From an uncultured Asticcacaulis sp. (GTDB taxonomy: Bacteria > Pseudomonadota > Alphaproteobacteria > Caulobacterales > Caulobacteraceae), in contig CAMLLA010000113.1 in the NCBI GenBank assembly GCA_946480525.1, positions 1 to 10,455 of the forward strand: a DNA stretch of 10,455 bases. Reading direction: 5' to 3'. Made by a program: the position numbers and the translations under genes. This document shows, one piece after another, positions 1 through 8,279 of the stretch (position 1 is the first letter of the stretch; each line of letters begins with the position of its first letter). The notes under the pieces are model-generated. The model was given only the letters and a program-made list of their open reading frames with translations. It had not been told where the DNA came from and did not search any database.

Positions 1-1
1 C

Positions 2-523
2 TACATCCCGACCAACGTGATCTCGATCACCGACGGCCAGATCTTCCTTGAAACCGACCTGTTCTATCAGGGCATCCGTCCGGCCGTGAACGTAGGTCTG
101 TCGGTGTCGCGCGTCGGATCGTCGGCTCAGATCAAGGCGATGAAGCAGGTTGCCGGCGCCATCAAGGGCGACCTGGCCCAGTATCGCGAAATGGCCGCCT
201 TCGCCAAGTTCGGTTCGGACCTCGATGCCGCGACTCAGCGCCTGCTGGCCCGTGGCGCGCGTCTGACGGAACTGCTGAAGCAGCCGCAATATTCGCCGCT
301 GAAGGTCGAAGAGCAGGTCGCGGTCATCTACGCCGGTACGCGTGGTTACCTCGATAAGGTCGCCGTCGGTGACGTCGGCCGCTATGAAAAGGACCTCCTG
401 TCGCTGCTGCGCACGCGTCACGTCGACCTGCTGAGCGCCATCCGCGACCAGAAGGCTCTGTCGGCCGAGCTGGAAGACAAGCTGAAGTCGATCATCACCG
501 ATTTCACCGCCAGCTTCGCTTAA
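2..523 (+). CDS. atpA: F1 ATP synthase subunit alpha, C-terminal part (5' end outside window)
   Basis: This is the last 173 codons of the alpha subunit of the F1Fo ATP synthase, the non-catalytic nucleotide-binding partner of beta in the cytoplasmic F1 head. The reading frame is open from base 2 ([13 protein letters not shown], a very conserved alpha segment) and runs to TAA at 521-523. The Met at base 17 is internal, not a start. The S-V-S-R-V-G motif is visible, with the Arg codon at 110-112; by family knowledge this is the arginine finger that reaches into the beta catalytic site. The rest is the helical C-terminal domain. The gene leads into atpG after 22 bases, with AAGGGA at 530-535 as the atpG ribosome site. 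The P-loop half lies upstream of the window. Identity is essentially certain. Confidence 0.98.
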   Translation, partial: YIPTNVISITDGQIFLETDLFYQGIRPAVNVGLSVSRVGSSAQIKAMKQVAGAIKGDLAQYREMAAFAKFGSDLDAATQRLLARGARLTELLKQPQYSPLKVEEQVAVIYAGTRGYLDKVAVGDVGRYEKDLLSLLRTRHVDLLSAIRDQKALSAELEDKLKSIITDFTASFA

Positions 524-545
524 GGCCTGAAGGGAACCTCGCTTC

Positions 546-1427
546 ATGCCCAGCTTGAAGGACATGCGCAATCAGATCGGAAGCGTGAAAGCCACGCAGA
601 AGATCACGAAAGCGATGCAGATGGTGGCCGCAGCCAAGCTCAAGCGCGCCACGGACGCGGCGGAAAACGCCCGTCCGTACGCCAAGCGCATGGCGGCAGT
701 CATTGCCAGCCTAGCCAGCCGTATTTCGGGCGGTGACGCTCCGAAGATGCTGGCCGGCACTGGCGCCCAGCACAACCAACTCGTCGTTGTCGCGACTGCG
801 GACCGTGGCCTGGCGGGTGGCTTCAACACTGCCATCGTCCGCGCCGCCCGCGAATTCATCGACGCCCAGATCGCCCAGGGCCGCAACGTCCGCATCATCA
901 CGGTCGGCCGCAAGGGCCGGGACCAGCTGAAACGCATGTACGGTGACCGCGTCGTTGAGGCCCACGACCTGTCGGGCACCAAAGTGCTTACGCTGGATGT
1001 GGTGGCGCCGATCTCGGAACAGGTCACGGCCGAATTCAACGAAGGCCGCGCCGATGTGGTCACGCTGTTCTATTCGCAGTTCAAATCGGTCATTAGCCAG
1101 ATTCCGGCGTCCAAGCGCCTGATCCCGGCTGAAATCGATACGAATGCCGCGGACGCAGCCGCCGGCGGCAACGCTGTCTATGAATATGAGCCCAGCGAGG
1201 AGGAAATCCTCGAAGTGCTGCTGCCGCGCAACCTGTCGGTACAGCTTTTGTCGGCCCTGTTCGAAAACAATGCCGGCTTCTACGCCGCTCAGATGAGCGC
1301 GATGGACAACGCCACGCGCAACGCCGGCGAAATGATCAAGGCCTTGCAGCTGAAATACAACCGCTCGCGTCAGGCCCAGATCACCAAGGAACTGATCGAA
1401 ATTATCTCGGGCGCTGAAGCCCTCTAG
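546..1427 (+). CDS. atpG: F1 ATP synthase subunit gamma
   Basis: Gamma is the central rotor shaft of F1, coupling c-ring rotation to conformational changes in the three beta subunits. The 293-residue length is normal for the family. Residues 1-60 form the N-terminal coiled-coil helix with the conserved run [15 protein letters not shown] (17-31). Residues about 75-210 are the Rossmann-like middle domain ([13 protein letters not shown]). The C-terminal helix ends with the gamma signature [14 protein letters not shown] (278-291). The ATG at 546 has AAGGGA about 10 bases upstream and matches the usual family N-terminus. The TAG stop (1425-1427) lies 10 bases before atpD and overlaps atpD's ribosome-binding AGGAA (1426-1430), which suggests translational coupling. 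Nothing unusual is seen. Confidence 0.98.
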   Translation: MPSLKDMRNQIGSVKATQKITKAMQMVAAAKLKRATDAAENARPYAKRMAAVIASLASRISGGDAPKMLAGTGAQHNQLVVVATADRGLAGGFNTAIVRAAREFIDAQIAQGRNVRIITVGRKGRDQLKRMYGDRVVEAHDLSGTKVLTLDVVAPISEQVTAEFNEGRADVVTLFYSQFKSVISQIPASKRLIPAEIDTNAADAAAGGNAVYEYEPSEEEILEVLLPRNLSVQLLSALFENNAGFYAAQMSAMDNATRNAGEMIKALQLKYNRSRQAQITKELIEIISGAEAL

Positions 1428-1434
1428 GAACTAA

Positions 1435-2886
<1,452 letters not shown>

Positions 2887-2888
2887 TC

Positions 2889-3164
2889 ATGGCTGAGAAG
2901 CTCCACGTCTCGCTGGTTACGCCGGAAGCCGAGTTGTTCTCGGGCGACGTCGATCAGGTCGTCGCTCCGGGCGTCGAAGGCCAGTTCGGCGTTCTGGCGC
3001 GCCATGCGCCGTTCATGACCATCCTGGCTGAAGGCGAGGTCGTGGTGATGAACGACGGCACGACGCGTATCTTCCAGGTGCGCGGCGGCTTTGCCGACGT
3101 CAATGCCGAGGGCATGACCATCCTGGCGGAGCATGCCAGCGAGTACCTCGAAAGCGTGCACTAA
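2889..3164 (+). CDS. atpC: F1 ATP synthase subunit epsilon, short form
   Basis: Epsilon binds gamma at the base of the central stalk. The 91-residue product contains only the N-terminal beta-sandwich domain: L-H-V-S-L-V-T-P-E near the start, then E-G-Q-F-G-V-L-A-R-H-A-P (30-41), a family hallmark, and V-R-G-G-F-A-D-V (64-71). It stops shortly after this domain, at about residue 85-91. Full epsilon proteins of about 130-140 residues add a two-helix C-terminal domain that inhibits ATP hydrolysis in many bacteria; it is absent here. Short epsilons of this size are, to my knowledge, usual in Caulobacter relatives, so this is probably not a truncation. It is the last gene of the atp operon, starts two bases after atpD, and is followed by a double terminator. 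Confidence 0.96.
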   Translation: MAEKLHVSLVTPEAELFSGDVDQVVAPGVEGQFGVLARHAPFMTILAEGEVVVMNDGTTRIFQVRGGFADVNAEGMTILAEHASEYLESVH

Positions 3165-3174
3165 ACGTCTGGGC

Positions 3175-3206
3175 GTGGGGGCAAAGAACGCTTCTTGGGC
3201 CCCCAC
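3175..3206 (+). terminator. First hairpin behind the atp operon
   Basis: GTGGGGGC (3175-3182) pairs perfectly with GCCCCCAC (3199-3206). Inside it AAGAA (3184-3188) pairs with TTCTT (3192-3196), leaving a three-base loop, so nearly the whole element folds. The T-run (TTTTCTATT) begins only about six bases after the stem, which is looser than a classic intrinsic terminator. It starts 10 bases after the atpC stop. It may act as a terminator or as a 3'-end-protecting hairpin, backed up by the stronger one at 3221. Confidence 0.65.
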
Positions 3207-3220
3207 AAACCTTTTCTATT

Positions 3221-3267
3221 CCAATAAGAAAGCCTCGCCCCAAAAAAGGGCGAGGCTTTCTTATTGG
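3221..3267. terminator. Bidirectional intrinsic terminator between atpC and the DUF1428 gene
   Basis: A perfect 20-bp inverted repeat (3221-3240 with 3248-3267) surrounds a seven-base loop, CAAAAAA. The GC-rich core GCCTCGCCC/GGGCGAGGC is flanked outward by AAGAAA on the left and TTTCTT on the right. Whichever strand is read, the core is therefore followed by a T-rich tract. It lies between convergent transcription units: the atp operon from the left and the - strand gene ending at 3305 from the right. It can serve both. Confidence 0.88.
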
Positions 3268-3304
3268 ATCAGGTAAGACATGGGGTCACGGACCCCACGC
3301 CCCA

Positions 3305-3649
3305 TTAGTTTTCGCGCAACGGCTGGAAGCCGCCATAGATCATGCGCTTGCCGTCGAACGGCATTTCCATCTTCGCCATCTCAGGGTCGTTCATCATCTT
3401 CTGATTGGCGGCGTCGCGCGTCGCCTTGTCCGGCCATTCGACCCATGAAAAGACAACAACTTCACCTTCCTCGAGCTTCACCGCCATCGGGAAAGAGGTC
3501 AGCTTGCCGTCCGGCACGTCGTCGCCCCAGCATTCGACGATCTTGATCGCGCCCAGGCCTTTGCAGTAGTCCGCATAGCCTTTCGACATTTCTATATACT
3601 TGTCTTTATTGGCCGCAGGCACGGCCGCGACAAATCCATCGATATACAT
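3305..3649 (-). CDS. DUF1428 family protein (YbaA-like)
   Basis: This 114-residue cytoplasmic protein belongs to the DUF1428 family, whose E. coli member is YbaA; the fold is a dimeric alpha-beta barrel-like ferredoxin type and no reaction is established that I know of. Recognisable family segments are M-Y-I-D-G-F-V-A-A-V-P (1-11), I-V-E-C-W-G-D-D-V-P-D-G-K (37-49), E-G-E-V-V-V-F-S-W-V-E-W-P (61-73), R-D-A-A-N-Q-K-M-M-N-D-P (78-89) and M-P-F-D-G-K-R-M-I-Y-G-G-F (96-108). The frame stays open far upstream, but the ATG at 3649 is chosen because it matches the family N-terminus and has a strong AAGGAG at 3656-3661. It is the last - strand gene before the convergent atp operon, 116 bases beyond rppH, and may be read from it or from its own unrecognised promoter. 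Confidence 0.93.
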   Translation of the reverse strand: MYIDGFVAAVPAANKDKYIEMSKGYADYCKGLGAIKIVECWGDDVPDGKLTSFPMAVKLEEGEVVVFSWVEWPDKATRDAANQKMMNDPEMAKMEMPFDGKRMIYGGFQPLREN

Positions 3650-3655
3650 GATTGG

Positions 3656-3661
3656 CTCCTT
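3656..3661 (-). promoter_or_regulatory. Shine-Dalgarno site fixing the DUF1428 start
   Basis: On the - strand this reads AAGGAG, six bases before the ATG at 3649. It is the strongest ribosome site among the - strand genes of the window and rules out the longer upstream reading of this frame. Confidence 0.85.
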
Positions 3662-3765
3662 GAGTAAGGTAGGGCTGAAGTGGACGCCCACACCTATCCG
3701 GCCCGGTATGTCAGGAAAAGTCAGCATTGGCCGCCAAACGGACACAAGGCCGTTATCCTTGGGCG

Positions 3766-4248
3766 TTACCCTTGGATAATCGCACTGAACTCCGCGATCA
3801 CCTGACGATAGCTGTCGCGCTTGAAATGGACGACACGATCGATGACGCTGTCGAGCGAACACCATTCCCAGCGTGAAAACTCCTGCTCGTGATGAGCAGT
3901 CAGATCGATCTCGCTGTCGTCGCCGGTAAAGCGCATGGCGTACCACACCTGCTTCTGACCGACGAAATTGCGGCCGATCCGGCCTTGCGCCAACACCTCG
4001 GGCGGGAAATCGTAATAGATCCAGTCGACGGTCCGGGCTGCGATTTCGACCGAGCGAATGCCGGTTTCTTCATAAAGCTCACGCAGGGCCGCGGCTTCAA
4101 GGTCCTCGCCTTCGTCGACGCCGCCCTGCGGAAACTGCCAGCTATGGTCGCCGGTCATGCCATAGCGATGGCCGAGCCAGACCTTGCCGTCGTTATTGAA
4201 CACGACGATGCCGACATTGGGGCGATAATTGCTGGGAGATTCGGACAT
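3766..4248 (-). CDS. rppH: RNA pyrophosphohydrolase (Nudix)
   Basis: RppH removes pyrophosphate from the 5' triphosphate end of mRNAs, opening them to RNase E decay; in Bartonella the relative is called IalA. The 160-residue product begins Y-R-P-N-V-G-I-V (8-15), then H-S-W-Q-F-P-Q-G-G (35-43), followed by a complete Nudix box at 42-64 (G, E48, R56-E57-L58, E60-E61, G63-I64). The later segments V-G-Q-K-Q-V-W (96-102) and V-V-H-F-K-R-D-S-Y-R-Q-V (139-150) are also RppH-specific. The frame stays open upstream to 4314, but the ATG at 4248 gives the family N-terminus and forms TAATG with the stop of the preceding gene. No good ribosome site is seen, so translation is probably coupled. The stop lies in a 13-base tandem repeat. 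Confidence 0.95.
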   Translation of the reverse strand: MSESPSNYRPNVGIVVFNNDGKVWLGHRYGMTGDHSWQFPQGGVDEGEDLEAAALRELYEETGIRSVEIAARTVDWIYYDFPPEVLAQGRIGRNFVGQKQVWYAMRFTGDDSEIDLTAHHEQEFSRWEWCSLDSVIDRVVHFKRDSYRQVIAEFSAIIQG

Positions 4249-5450
4249 TAGTGCTTGAGCAGGGCAGAGGCCGGCGCCAGCTGTATGCCGCGGCCATCCA
4301 GTTCCTGTGTCCATTTCAGCGCGACCGCCACCGTCACCGGATAGGCGAAACCAGTGCCGAGCGCCGCGCCGCGCGACTTGGCCTGCTGCTCAAGGCCCAT
4401 CAGCTGGGCGTTGATGGCCGTGGCGTTGATCTGGCTGTCAACGACGCGGTCAGCCGAAGCCCGGCCCCAGGCGCCGCCCGTGCCGCGCAGCTGGCCGTCA
4501 TCGATAAAAGCGATGCCTCGCGCCTGCAGGTTCTGCATGAAGGTGCCGAGCGCCGCCTTGTCCTTGAAGAAAGCGCCGCCCTGGTAATTCGACAGGGCGA
4601 AATAACCGCTGGCGCGGCTCATGACCCAGTTCATGCGCGCCATCAGGTCTTCCATACGGCTGTTGGCCATAAGGGTCTGGGGGCCGGTGTCGTTGTCCGG
4701 ATAGTTGGTCGGCTGCATGGGCACTTCGACAATGACCTCATGGCCGTTGGCGCGCGCCAGATCGATCCAGCCCTGCAAGCCGGGTGTGTAGGGGACGAAT
4801 GACAATGTGACCTGCGGCGGCAGGGTCTCGATGGCTTCGCGCGTGGTCGTGGGATTCAGGCCCAGGCCGCCGACGATGAGCGACACCATCGGCCGCCCGT
4901 CGCTTTTGAAAGGCCGCGCATAGGCCGAGGACACGGTCATGCCGTTTGCGGCGATGATCGGCATGGGACCGCCCGGGCTCTGCTGGAACAGGCCGGCGAT
5001 CGGTGACTGCGGCAGGGGCGTCACACCGGGCTTGGGTGTCTTGACGGCTTTTTCGGCCAGATCGCTGGGCAGGGTGATAACGGCCTGGCCATCGGCGGGG
5101 GCGGCATAACCATTGGCAAACGCGTCCGCACCGGCTTCGGGGAACATGCCCATGGCGTCGAGTGTGAAGGCCTGTTCCTGTTCGGCGTTGTAGGTATTGA
5201 CGTGCGCCGACACCGCCTTTTCGCGTTCCAGCTTGATCCGGACCGACGGCGACGCGGCGTCTGGATCACCCGCCAGGGTCAGGAAAGCCACCAGACACAG
5301 GGCGAAAGCGCCCAGCGCCGTTGCCGGTGCGACATACGGCTTCTTGAAAACCTCAACCGCTTTGTCGAGTGCGGCGCGCGGATCGAACTTCGCAGCGGAC
5401 TTGAACGCGCTGGCGCTGGGGAAGGACGGAAGTTTTGGCTTGGCGAACAT
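4248..5450 (-). CDS. Divergent polysaccharide deacetylase-fold membrane protein (YibQ-like), probably non-catalytic
   Basis: The 400-residue protein has a short basic cytoplasmic N-terminus (1-40), one membrane segment (about 41-60, A-L-G-A-F-A-L-C-L-V-A-F-L), a Pro/Ala-rich linker (61-185) and a C-terminal divergent polysaccharide deacetylase domain (about 187-398). The domain should be periplasmic. Aligned by eye to E. coli YibQ, the usual ligands are replaced: I-D-D-F-G becomes V-G-G-L-G (193-197), the His before L-P-M is E242, N-N-H becomes S-N-Y (287-289), and G-H-P-H-P becomes G-F-A-Y-P (367-371). D317 remains. Rhizobial relatives, as I recall them, also have V-G-G-L-G, so this is probably a lineage trait. 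envC next to yibQ is also found in E. coli, which suggests a cell-wall role. No clear ribosome site precedes the ATG at 5450. Confidence 0.88.
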   Translation of the reverse strand: MFAKPKLPSFPSASAFKSAAKFDPRAALDKAVEVFKKPYVAPATALGAFALCLVAFLTLAGDPDAASPSVRIKLEREKAVSAHVNTYNAEQEQAFTLDAMGMFPEAGADAFANGYAAPADGQAVITLPSDLAEKAVKTPKPGVTPLPQSPIAGLFQQSPGGPMPIIAANGMTVSSAYARPFKSDGRPMVSLIVGGLGLNPTTTREAIETLPPQVTLSFVPYTPGLQGWIDLARANGHEVIVEVPMQPTNYPDNDTGPQTLMANSRMEDLMARMNWVMSRASGYFALSNYQGGAFFKDKAALGTFMQNLQARGIAFIDDGQLRGTGGAWGRASADRVVDSQINATAINAQLMGLEQQAKSRGAALGTGFAYPVTVAVALKWTQELDGRGIQLAPASALLKH

Positions 5451-5518
5451 GGCGGGTCTACGGAAAAATTCCTCAATCGCAATGTGCCGGAGTTCGGTTA
5501 ATAAAGACTAACGAATAG

Positions 5519-5550
5519 AAAAGACGCGGGCACCGGGGACCGCGTCTTTT
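5519..5550 (-). terminator. Hairpin terminator behind ctpA
   Basis: AAAAGACGCGG (5519-5529) and CCGCGTCTTTT (5540-5550) form a perfect 11-bp stem with a ten-base loop. On the - strand the stem is followed by TCTATT, and on the + strand by further T, so it is nearly symmetric. It starts 22 bases after the ctpA stop and would separate ctpA from the deacetylase/rppH pair, either fully or as a partial stop. The 68 bases between it and the ATG at 5450 hold no promoter I can name. Confidence 0.75.
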
Positions 5551-5572
5551 TGATACTCTTGCCTGAAAAGGA

Positions 5573-7018
5573 TTAGTTCTTCGACGTGCTGGATGACGAA
5601 GACGACGAAGCGGCGTCTTTCTTGGTCTCGCCTGTCGCGCCGGCCTTGGTCATGTTTTCGAAGCGCTTGCCGGGCTTGTCGATAAGCTCGGCATCGGCAT
5701 AGGCCTGGCCGCGGGGATGCGCCGCCGCGATCTTGACGTCGCCGCCATAGCCCAGAACATCGAGGCCGCGCGTCAGGATGAAGTCGCCGGCCTTGGTATC
5801 GAAGCTGTCGGGCGGTACTTCCTGGACATTATGCGACGACCGGCGGGACTTGCCTTCGTCGGCATCGAGTGCGTTGCCATAGGCCGCTTCGGAATACTGC
5901 ATGGCGGCCGTCGCGATGTACTTGGCCTGCTCCTTCGAGGCGGCGACTTCCAGGTCGGGTTCGATGCCGGTCTTCTGGATCGAACGGCCCGACGGCGTGT
6001 AGTAGCGCGCGGTCGTCAGCTTGACGGCCCGGTTTTCACCGAGCGGAATGACGCTCTGGACCGAACCCTTGCCGAAGGTCGTCAGGCCGACGATCGAGGC
6101 GCGGTGATGGTCCTGAAGTGCGCCGGCGACGATTTCCGCAGCCGAGGCCGAACCCGGATTGGTCAGCACGACCATCGGCATGCCCTTGAGCATATCGCCT
6201 TTCTTGGCCTGGTAGCGGATAATGTCCTTGGGATCGCGGCCGCGCTGGGACACGATCTCGCCGCCGTCGATAAACAGGTCGGCGACGCCGACCGATTGAT
6301 CGAGCAGGCCACCCGGATTGTTGCGCAGGTCGAGAATGAGACCCTTCATATTCTTGTTTTCGGCCATCAGCTTGGCCAGGGCGTCGCGCGTGTCGTTGGC
6401 CGTCGTTTCCGAGAAGCTGGCGATACGCAGATAGCCGAAATTGCCTTCCATGCGGGTCTTGACCGAACGGACCTTGATGATCTCACGCGTCAATGAGACG
6501 TCGAACGGTTCGTCCTTGCCGGCACGGACCACGGTCAGCGTGACCTTGGTGTCCGGATCGCCCTTCATCTTGGTGACGGCGTCGTTCAGACGCATGCCCA
6601 GGATGCTGGTGCCGTTGATGGCGGTGATATAGTCGCCGGACTGGAGGCCTGCCTTCTGTGCCGGCGTGTCGTCGATAGGCGTCACGATCTTGACCGCGCC
6701 GTCTTCGCTCTGGACTTCAAGACCAATGCCGCCGTAATTGCCGCGCGTCTTTTCCTGGAGTTCCTTGTAGTCCTCGTCCGACAGGTAGTTCGAATGCGGA
6801 TCGAGGCTGGCCAGCATGCCTTCCAGCGCCGACTGGATCAGCTTCTTGCTGTCGGTCTTGACGACGTAGTCCTGCTGGACGATCGTCATCACGTCCCCGA
6901 ACAGCTGAAGTTGCCGGTAGGTGTCGGAACGAGGGGAAAAGACCGGCTGGTTGGCATAAGCCACGGCGCCAATGCCCAGGGCCAGGGCGGCAACGCCACC
7001 CAGAACGTAATTCTTCAT
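5573..7018 (-). CDS. ctpA: S41 carboxy-terminal processing protease
   Basis: This is a serine protease of the CtpA/Prc (S41A) family, which cleaves envelope proteins near their C-termini. The 481-residue product has an N-terminal signal or anchor helix (4-22, with a possible cut after A-Y-A), an S41 N-terminal helical part (33-90), a PDZ domain (about 95-168, G-I-G-L-E-V) and the protease core (190-350). The expected catalytic set is present: S292 in G-S-A-S-A-A-E-I, K317 in F-G-K-G-S-V-Q and Q321, with the 25-residue Ser-Lys spacing of the family. The tail ends in a serine run (471-477). The ATG at 7018 is preferred over a TTG at 7045, because GAGGA precedes it and it gives a clean signal sequence. 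It lies between the EnvC-like gene and the YibQ-like gene, a common envelope arrangement. Confidence 0.96.
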   Translation of the reverse strand: MKNYVLGGVAALALGIGAVAYANQPVFSPRSDTYRQLQLFGDVMTIVQQDYVVKTDSKKLIQSALEGMLASLDPHSNYLSDEDYKELQEKTRGNYGGIGLEVQSEDGAVKIVTPIDDTPAQKAGLQSGDYITAINGTSILGMRLNDAVTKMKGDPDTKVTLTVVRAGKDEPFDVSLTREIIKVRSVKTRMEGNFGYLRIASFSETTANDTRDALAKLMAENKNMKGLILDLRNNPGGLLDQSVGVADLFIDGGEIVSQRGRDPKDIIRYQAKKGDMLKGMPMVVLTNPGSASAAEIVAGALQDHHRASIVGLTTFGKGSVQSVIPLGENRAVKLTTARYYTPSGRSIQKTGIEPDLEVAASKEQAKYIATAAMQYSEAAYGNALDADEGKSRRSSHNVQEVPPDSFDTKAGDFILTRGLDVLGYGGDVKIAAAHPRGQAYADAELIDKPGKRFENMTKAGATGETKKDAASSSSSSSTSKN

Positions 7019-7022
7019 GCGA

Positions 7023-7027
7023 TCCTC
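7023..7027 (-). promoter_or_regulatory. Shine-Dalgarno site for ctpA
   Basis: GAGGA on the - strand, four bases before the ATG at 7018. The spacing is slightly short, but no comparable site precedes the in-frame TTG at 7045, so it decides the start. Confidence 0.6.
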
Positions 7028-7101
7028 AGGGGACGGGGTACTCAACTTAACTTCTCATATAAGAGTGTGAGTGTGGCGTAAACGGGGCGGTCCAGCCTGT
7101 G

Positions 7102-7130
7102 AATAAAATCTCTGCAAAGGCTGTCGTCAA
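7102..7130 (-). promoter_or_regulatory. Candidate sigma-70 type promoter for ctpA
   Basis: On the - strand TTGACG (7130-7125) is separated by exactly 17 bases from TTTATT (7107-7102). The -35 matches five of six consensus bases and the -10 four of six. The -35 starts only four bases after the envC-like stop codon, so the promoter fills the 115-base gap and would give a leader of roughly 75 bases before the ctpA ATG. This is a prediction from sequence alone; it suggests ctpA can be made independently of the gene upstream. Confidence 0.5.
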
Positions 7131-7133
7131 GTG

Positions 7134-8255
7134 TCAGCGTGAAGACACCTGCAAAGATGTCAGGGGATTGACCGGCGTGTCCCCGTGCCTCAGTTCCATA
7201 TAGAGGGTCACCTTGCGTTCCGAAAGGTTGGGCATCCGGCCGATCGGTTCATGGCGCCGCAGGGTCTGGCCCTTATCGACGAAGACCCGGCCGATGCCTG
7301 TGAGCACCACGCGATAATTATTGCCGGCATTCAAAATGACGACCTGTCCGTACGATTCGACGGGGCCGGCGAACTCGACCTCGCCTTCGATCGGAGCGGT
7401 GACCTGGGCGCCCGGTTGCGCGGCAAAGCGGACCCCGCGTTCATTTCCGCCGAAGTCGGTGACCTTTTCGCCGACAATGGGTTGTTCAAGGCGATTGACG
7501 TCCTTCTGCACGGACCCGAGCAGTCCGCGCAGCGGAAGCTCGCCGCGCATGCGGTTTTCACGGGACTTCAGTTCTTCGGCGCGGGCCTCCAGACGATCCG
7601 CTTCGCTTAGCAGCTGGTCTTCCAGGGCCAGCTTCTGGCTGATCAGGGCCTCGATCTCGGAGCGCTGGCGAGAGACATCGCTCTCGGCGACGAACAGGGC
7701 TTCATTCTGCAGCGCAGCCTGGCGCCGCAGGCGGACCAGTTCGGCGTTCTGGGCGGACAAGGCCTGAGTGCGCTTTTGCAGTTCGGGCGTAATCTCGCGC
7801 ATGATGATCGCGGCGACGACGGCGTCATTGGCGCGCCGGGTGGAAATGAAGATGGCCGGCGGCGGATTGCGTGTATAGATCTGCAGAGCCGACAGAAGAC
7901 GCGCTTCCTTGGCGCGCATGGCCGTCAGCTTGCGGGTAATATCGGCTTCCCTGAGATTGAGCGTTTCCAGCTTGGCGCGGTAGACGGCCGAGCGCGTTTC
8001 GGAAGCCCCCTGCCGGCGCGATATGTCGATGATGCGCTGCCTCAGATCCTCGACCTCTCGCCCGATCTGGCGCGCCGTCTGGCGGGTGGCGTCGCGTTTG
8101 CGGGTGTTGGCGCGCACCTCGGCCGACAATCGCTCCAGCTCTTCCTGTTCCTGCGCCGTCAGCGTCCTTGTCCGCTGCTGGGCATCACCCTGCGCGCCAG
8201 CGCCGAGCAGGCACAGGCAAGTCAGGGTCAACATGATGGCGTGGGTGCGCTTCAT
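7134..8255 (-). CDS. envC: EnvC-like LytM factor (degenerate M23 domain), probable amidase activator
   Basis: The 373-residue product starts with a signal peptide (M-K-R-T, hydrophobic 8-20, probable cut near A-Q-G/D-A-Q). Two long charged coiled coils follow (about 33-125 and 155-236), then a C-terminal LytM/M23 domain (about 258-366). This is the EnvC layout; EnvC activates periplasmic N-acetylmuramyl-L-alanine amidases at the division site, and Caulobacter has a comparable factor that I recall as LdpF. The zinc ligands of active M23 enzymes are missing: H-x-G-x-D reads E-R-G-V-R (272-276) and H-L-H reads T-L-Y (350-352). It should therefore be a non-enzymatic regulator. The ATG at 8255 is chosen because it gives a proper signal peptide; the frame continues upstream only to a TTG at 8363. 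No strong ribosome site is visible. Confidence 0.9.
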   Translation of the reverse strand: MKRTHAIMLTLTCLCLLGAGAQGDAQQRTRTLTAQEQEELERLSAEVRANTRKRDATRQTARQIGREVEDLRQRIIDISRRQGASETRSAVYRAKLETLNLREADITRKLTAMRAKEARLLSALQIYTRNPPPAIFISTRRANDAVVAAIIMREITPELQKRTQALSAQNAELVRLRRQAALQNEALFVAESDVSRQRSEIEALISQKLALEDQLLSEADRLEARAEELKSRENRMRGELPLRGLLGSVQKDVNRLEQPIVGEKVTDFGGNERGVRFAAQPGAQVTAPIEGEVEFAGPVESYGQVVILNAGNNYRVVLTGIGRVFVDKGQTLRRHEPIGRMPNLSERKVTLYMELRHGDTPVNPLTSLQVSSR

Positions 8256-8261
8256 GGTTAC

Positions 8262-8266
8262 GAATC
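8262..8266. promoter_or_regulatory. GANTC site (CcrM motif) before the envC-like gene
   Basis: GAATC, six bases upstream of the envC-like start codon. In Caulobacterales GANTC is methylated by the cell-cycle methyltransferase CcrM, and promoter sites can be read by GcrA. The motif is certain; its function here is inference from the probable lineage. Confidence 0.45.
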
Positions 8267-8279
8267 TATTGCACGCCAC

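Noticed and set aside
3727..3737. Small palindrome TTGGC-C-GCCAA between rppH and the DUF1428 gene
   Set aside because: Arms of five bases are expected by chance in GC-rich DNA, and no promoter could be placed beside it.
3650..3946. N-terminal extension of the DUF1428 frame
   Set aside because: It overlaps the end of rppH, is unlike the family, and a strong AAGGAG with ATG at 3649 gives the family N-terminus.
5717..6496. A 259-codon open frame antisense to ctpA
   Set aside because: It is a shadow of the S41 protease, whose catalytic and PDZ motifs are intact on the - strand.
7051..7066. Near-palindrome CTCATATAAGAG in the ctpA leader as an operator
   Set aside because: It is short with one mismatched pair and no second copy or known matching regulator; too weak to call.
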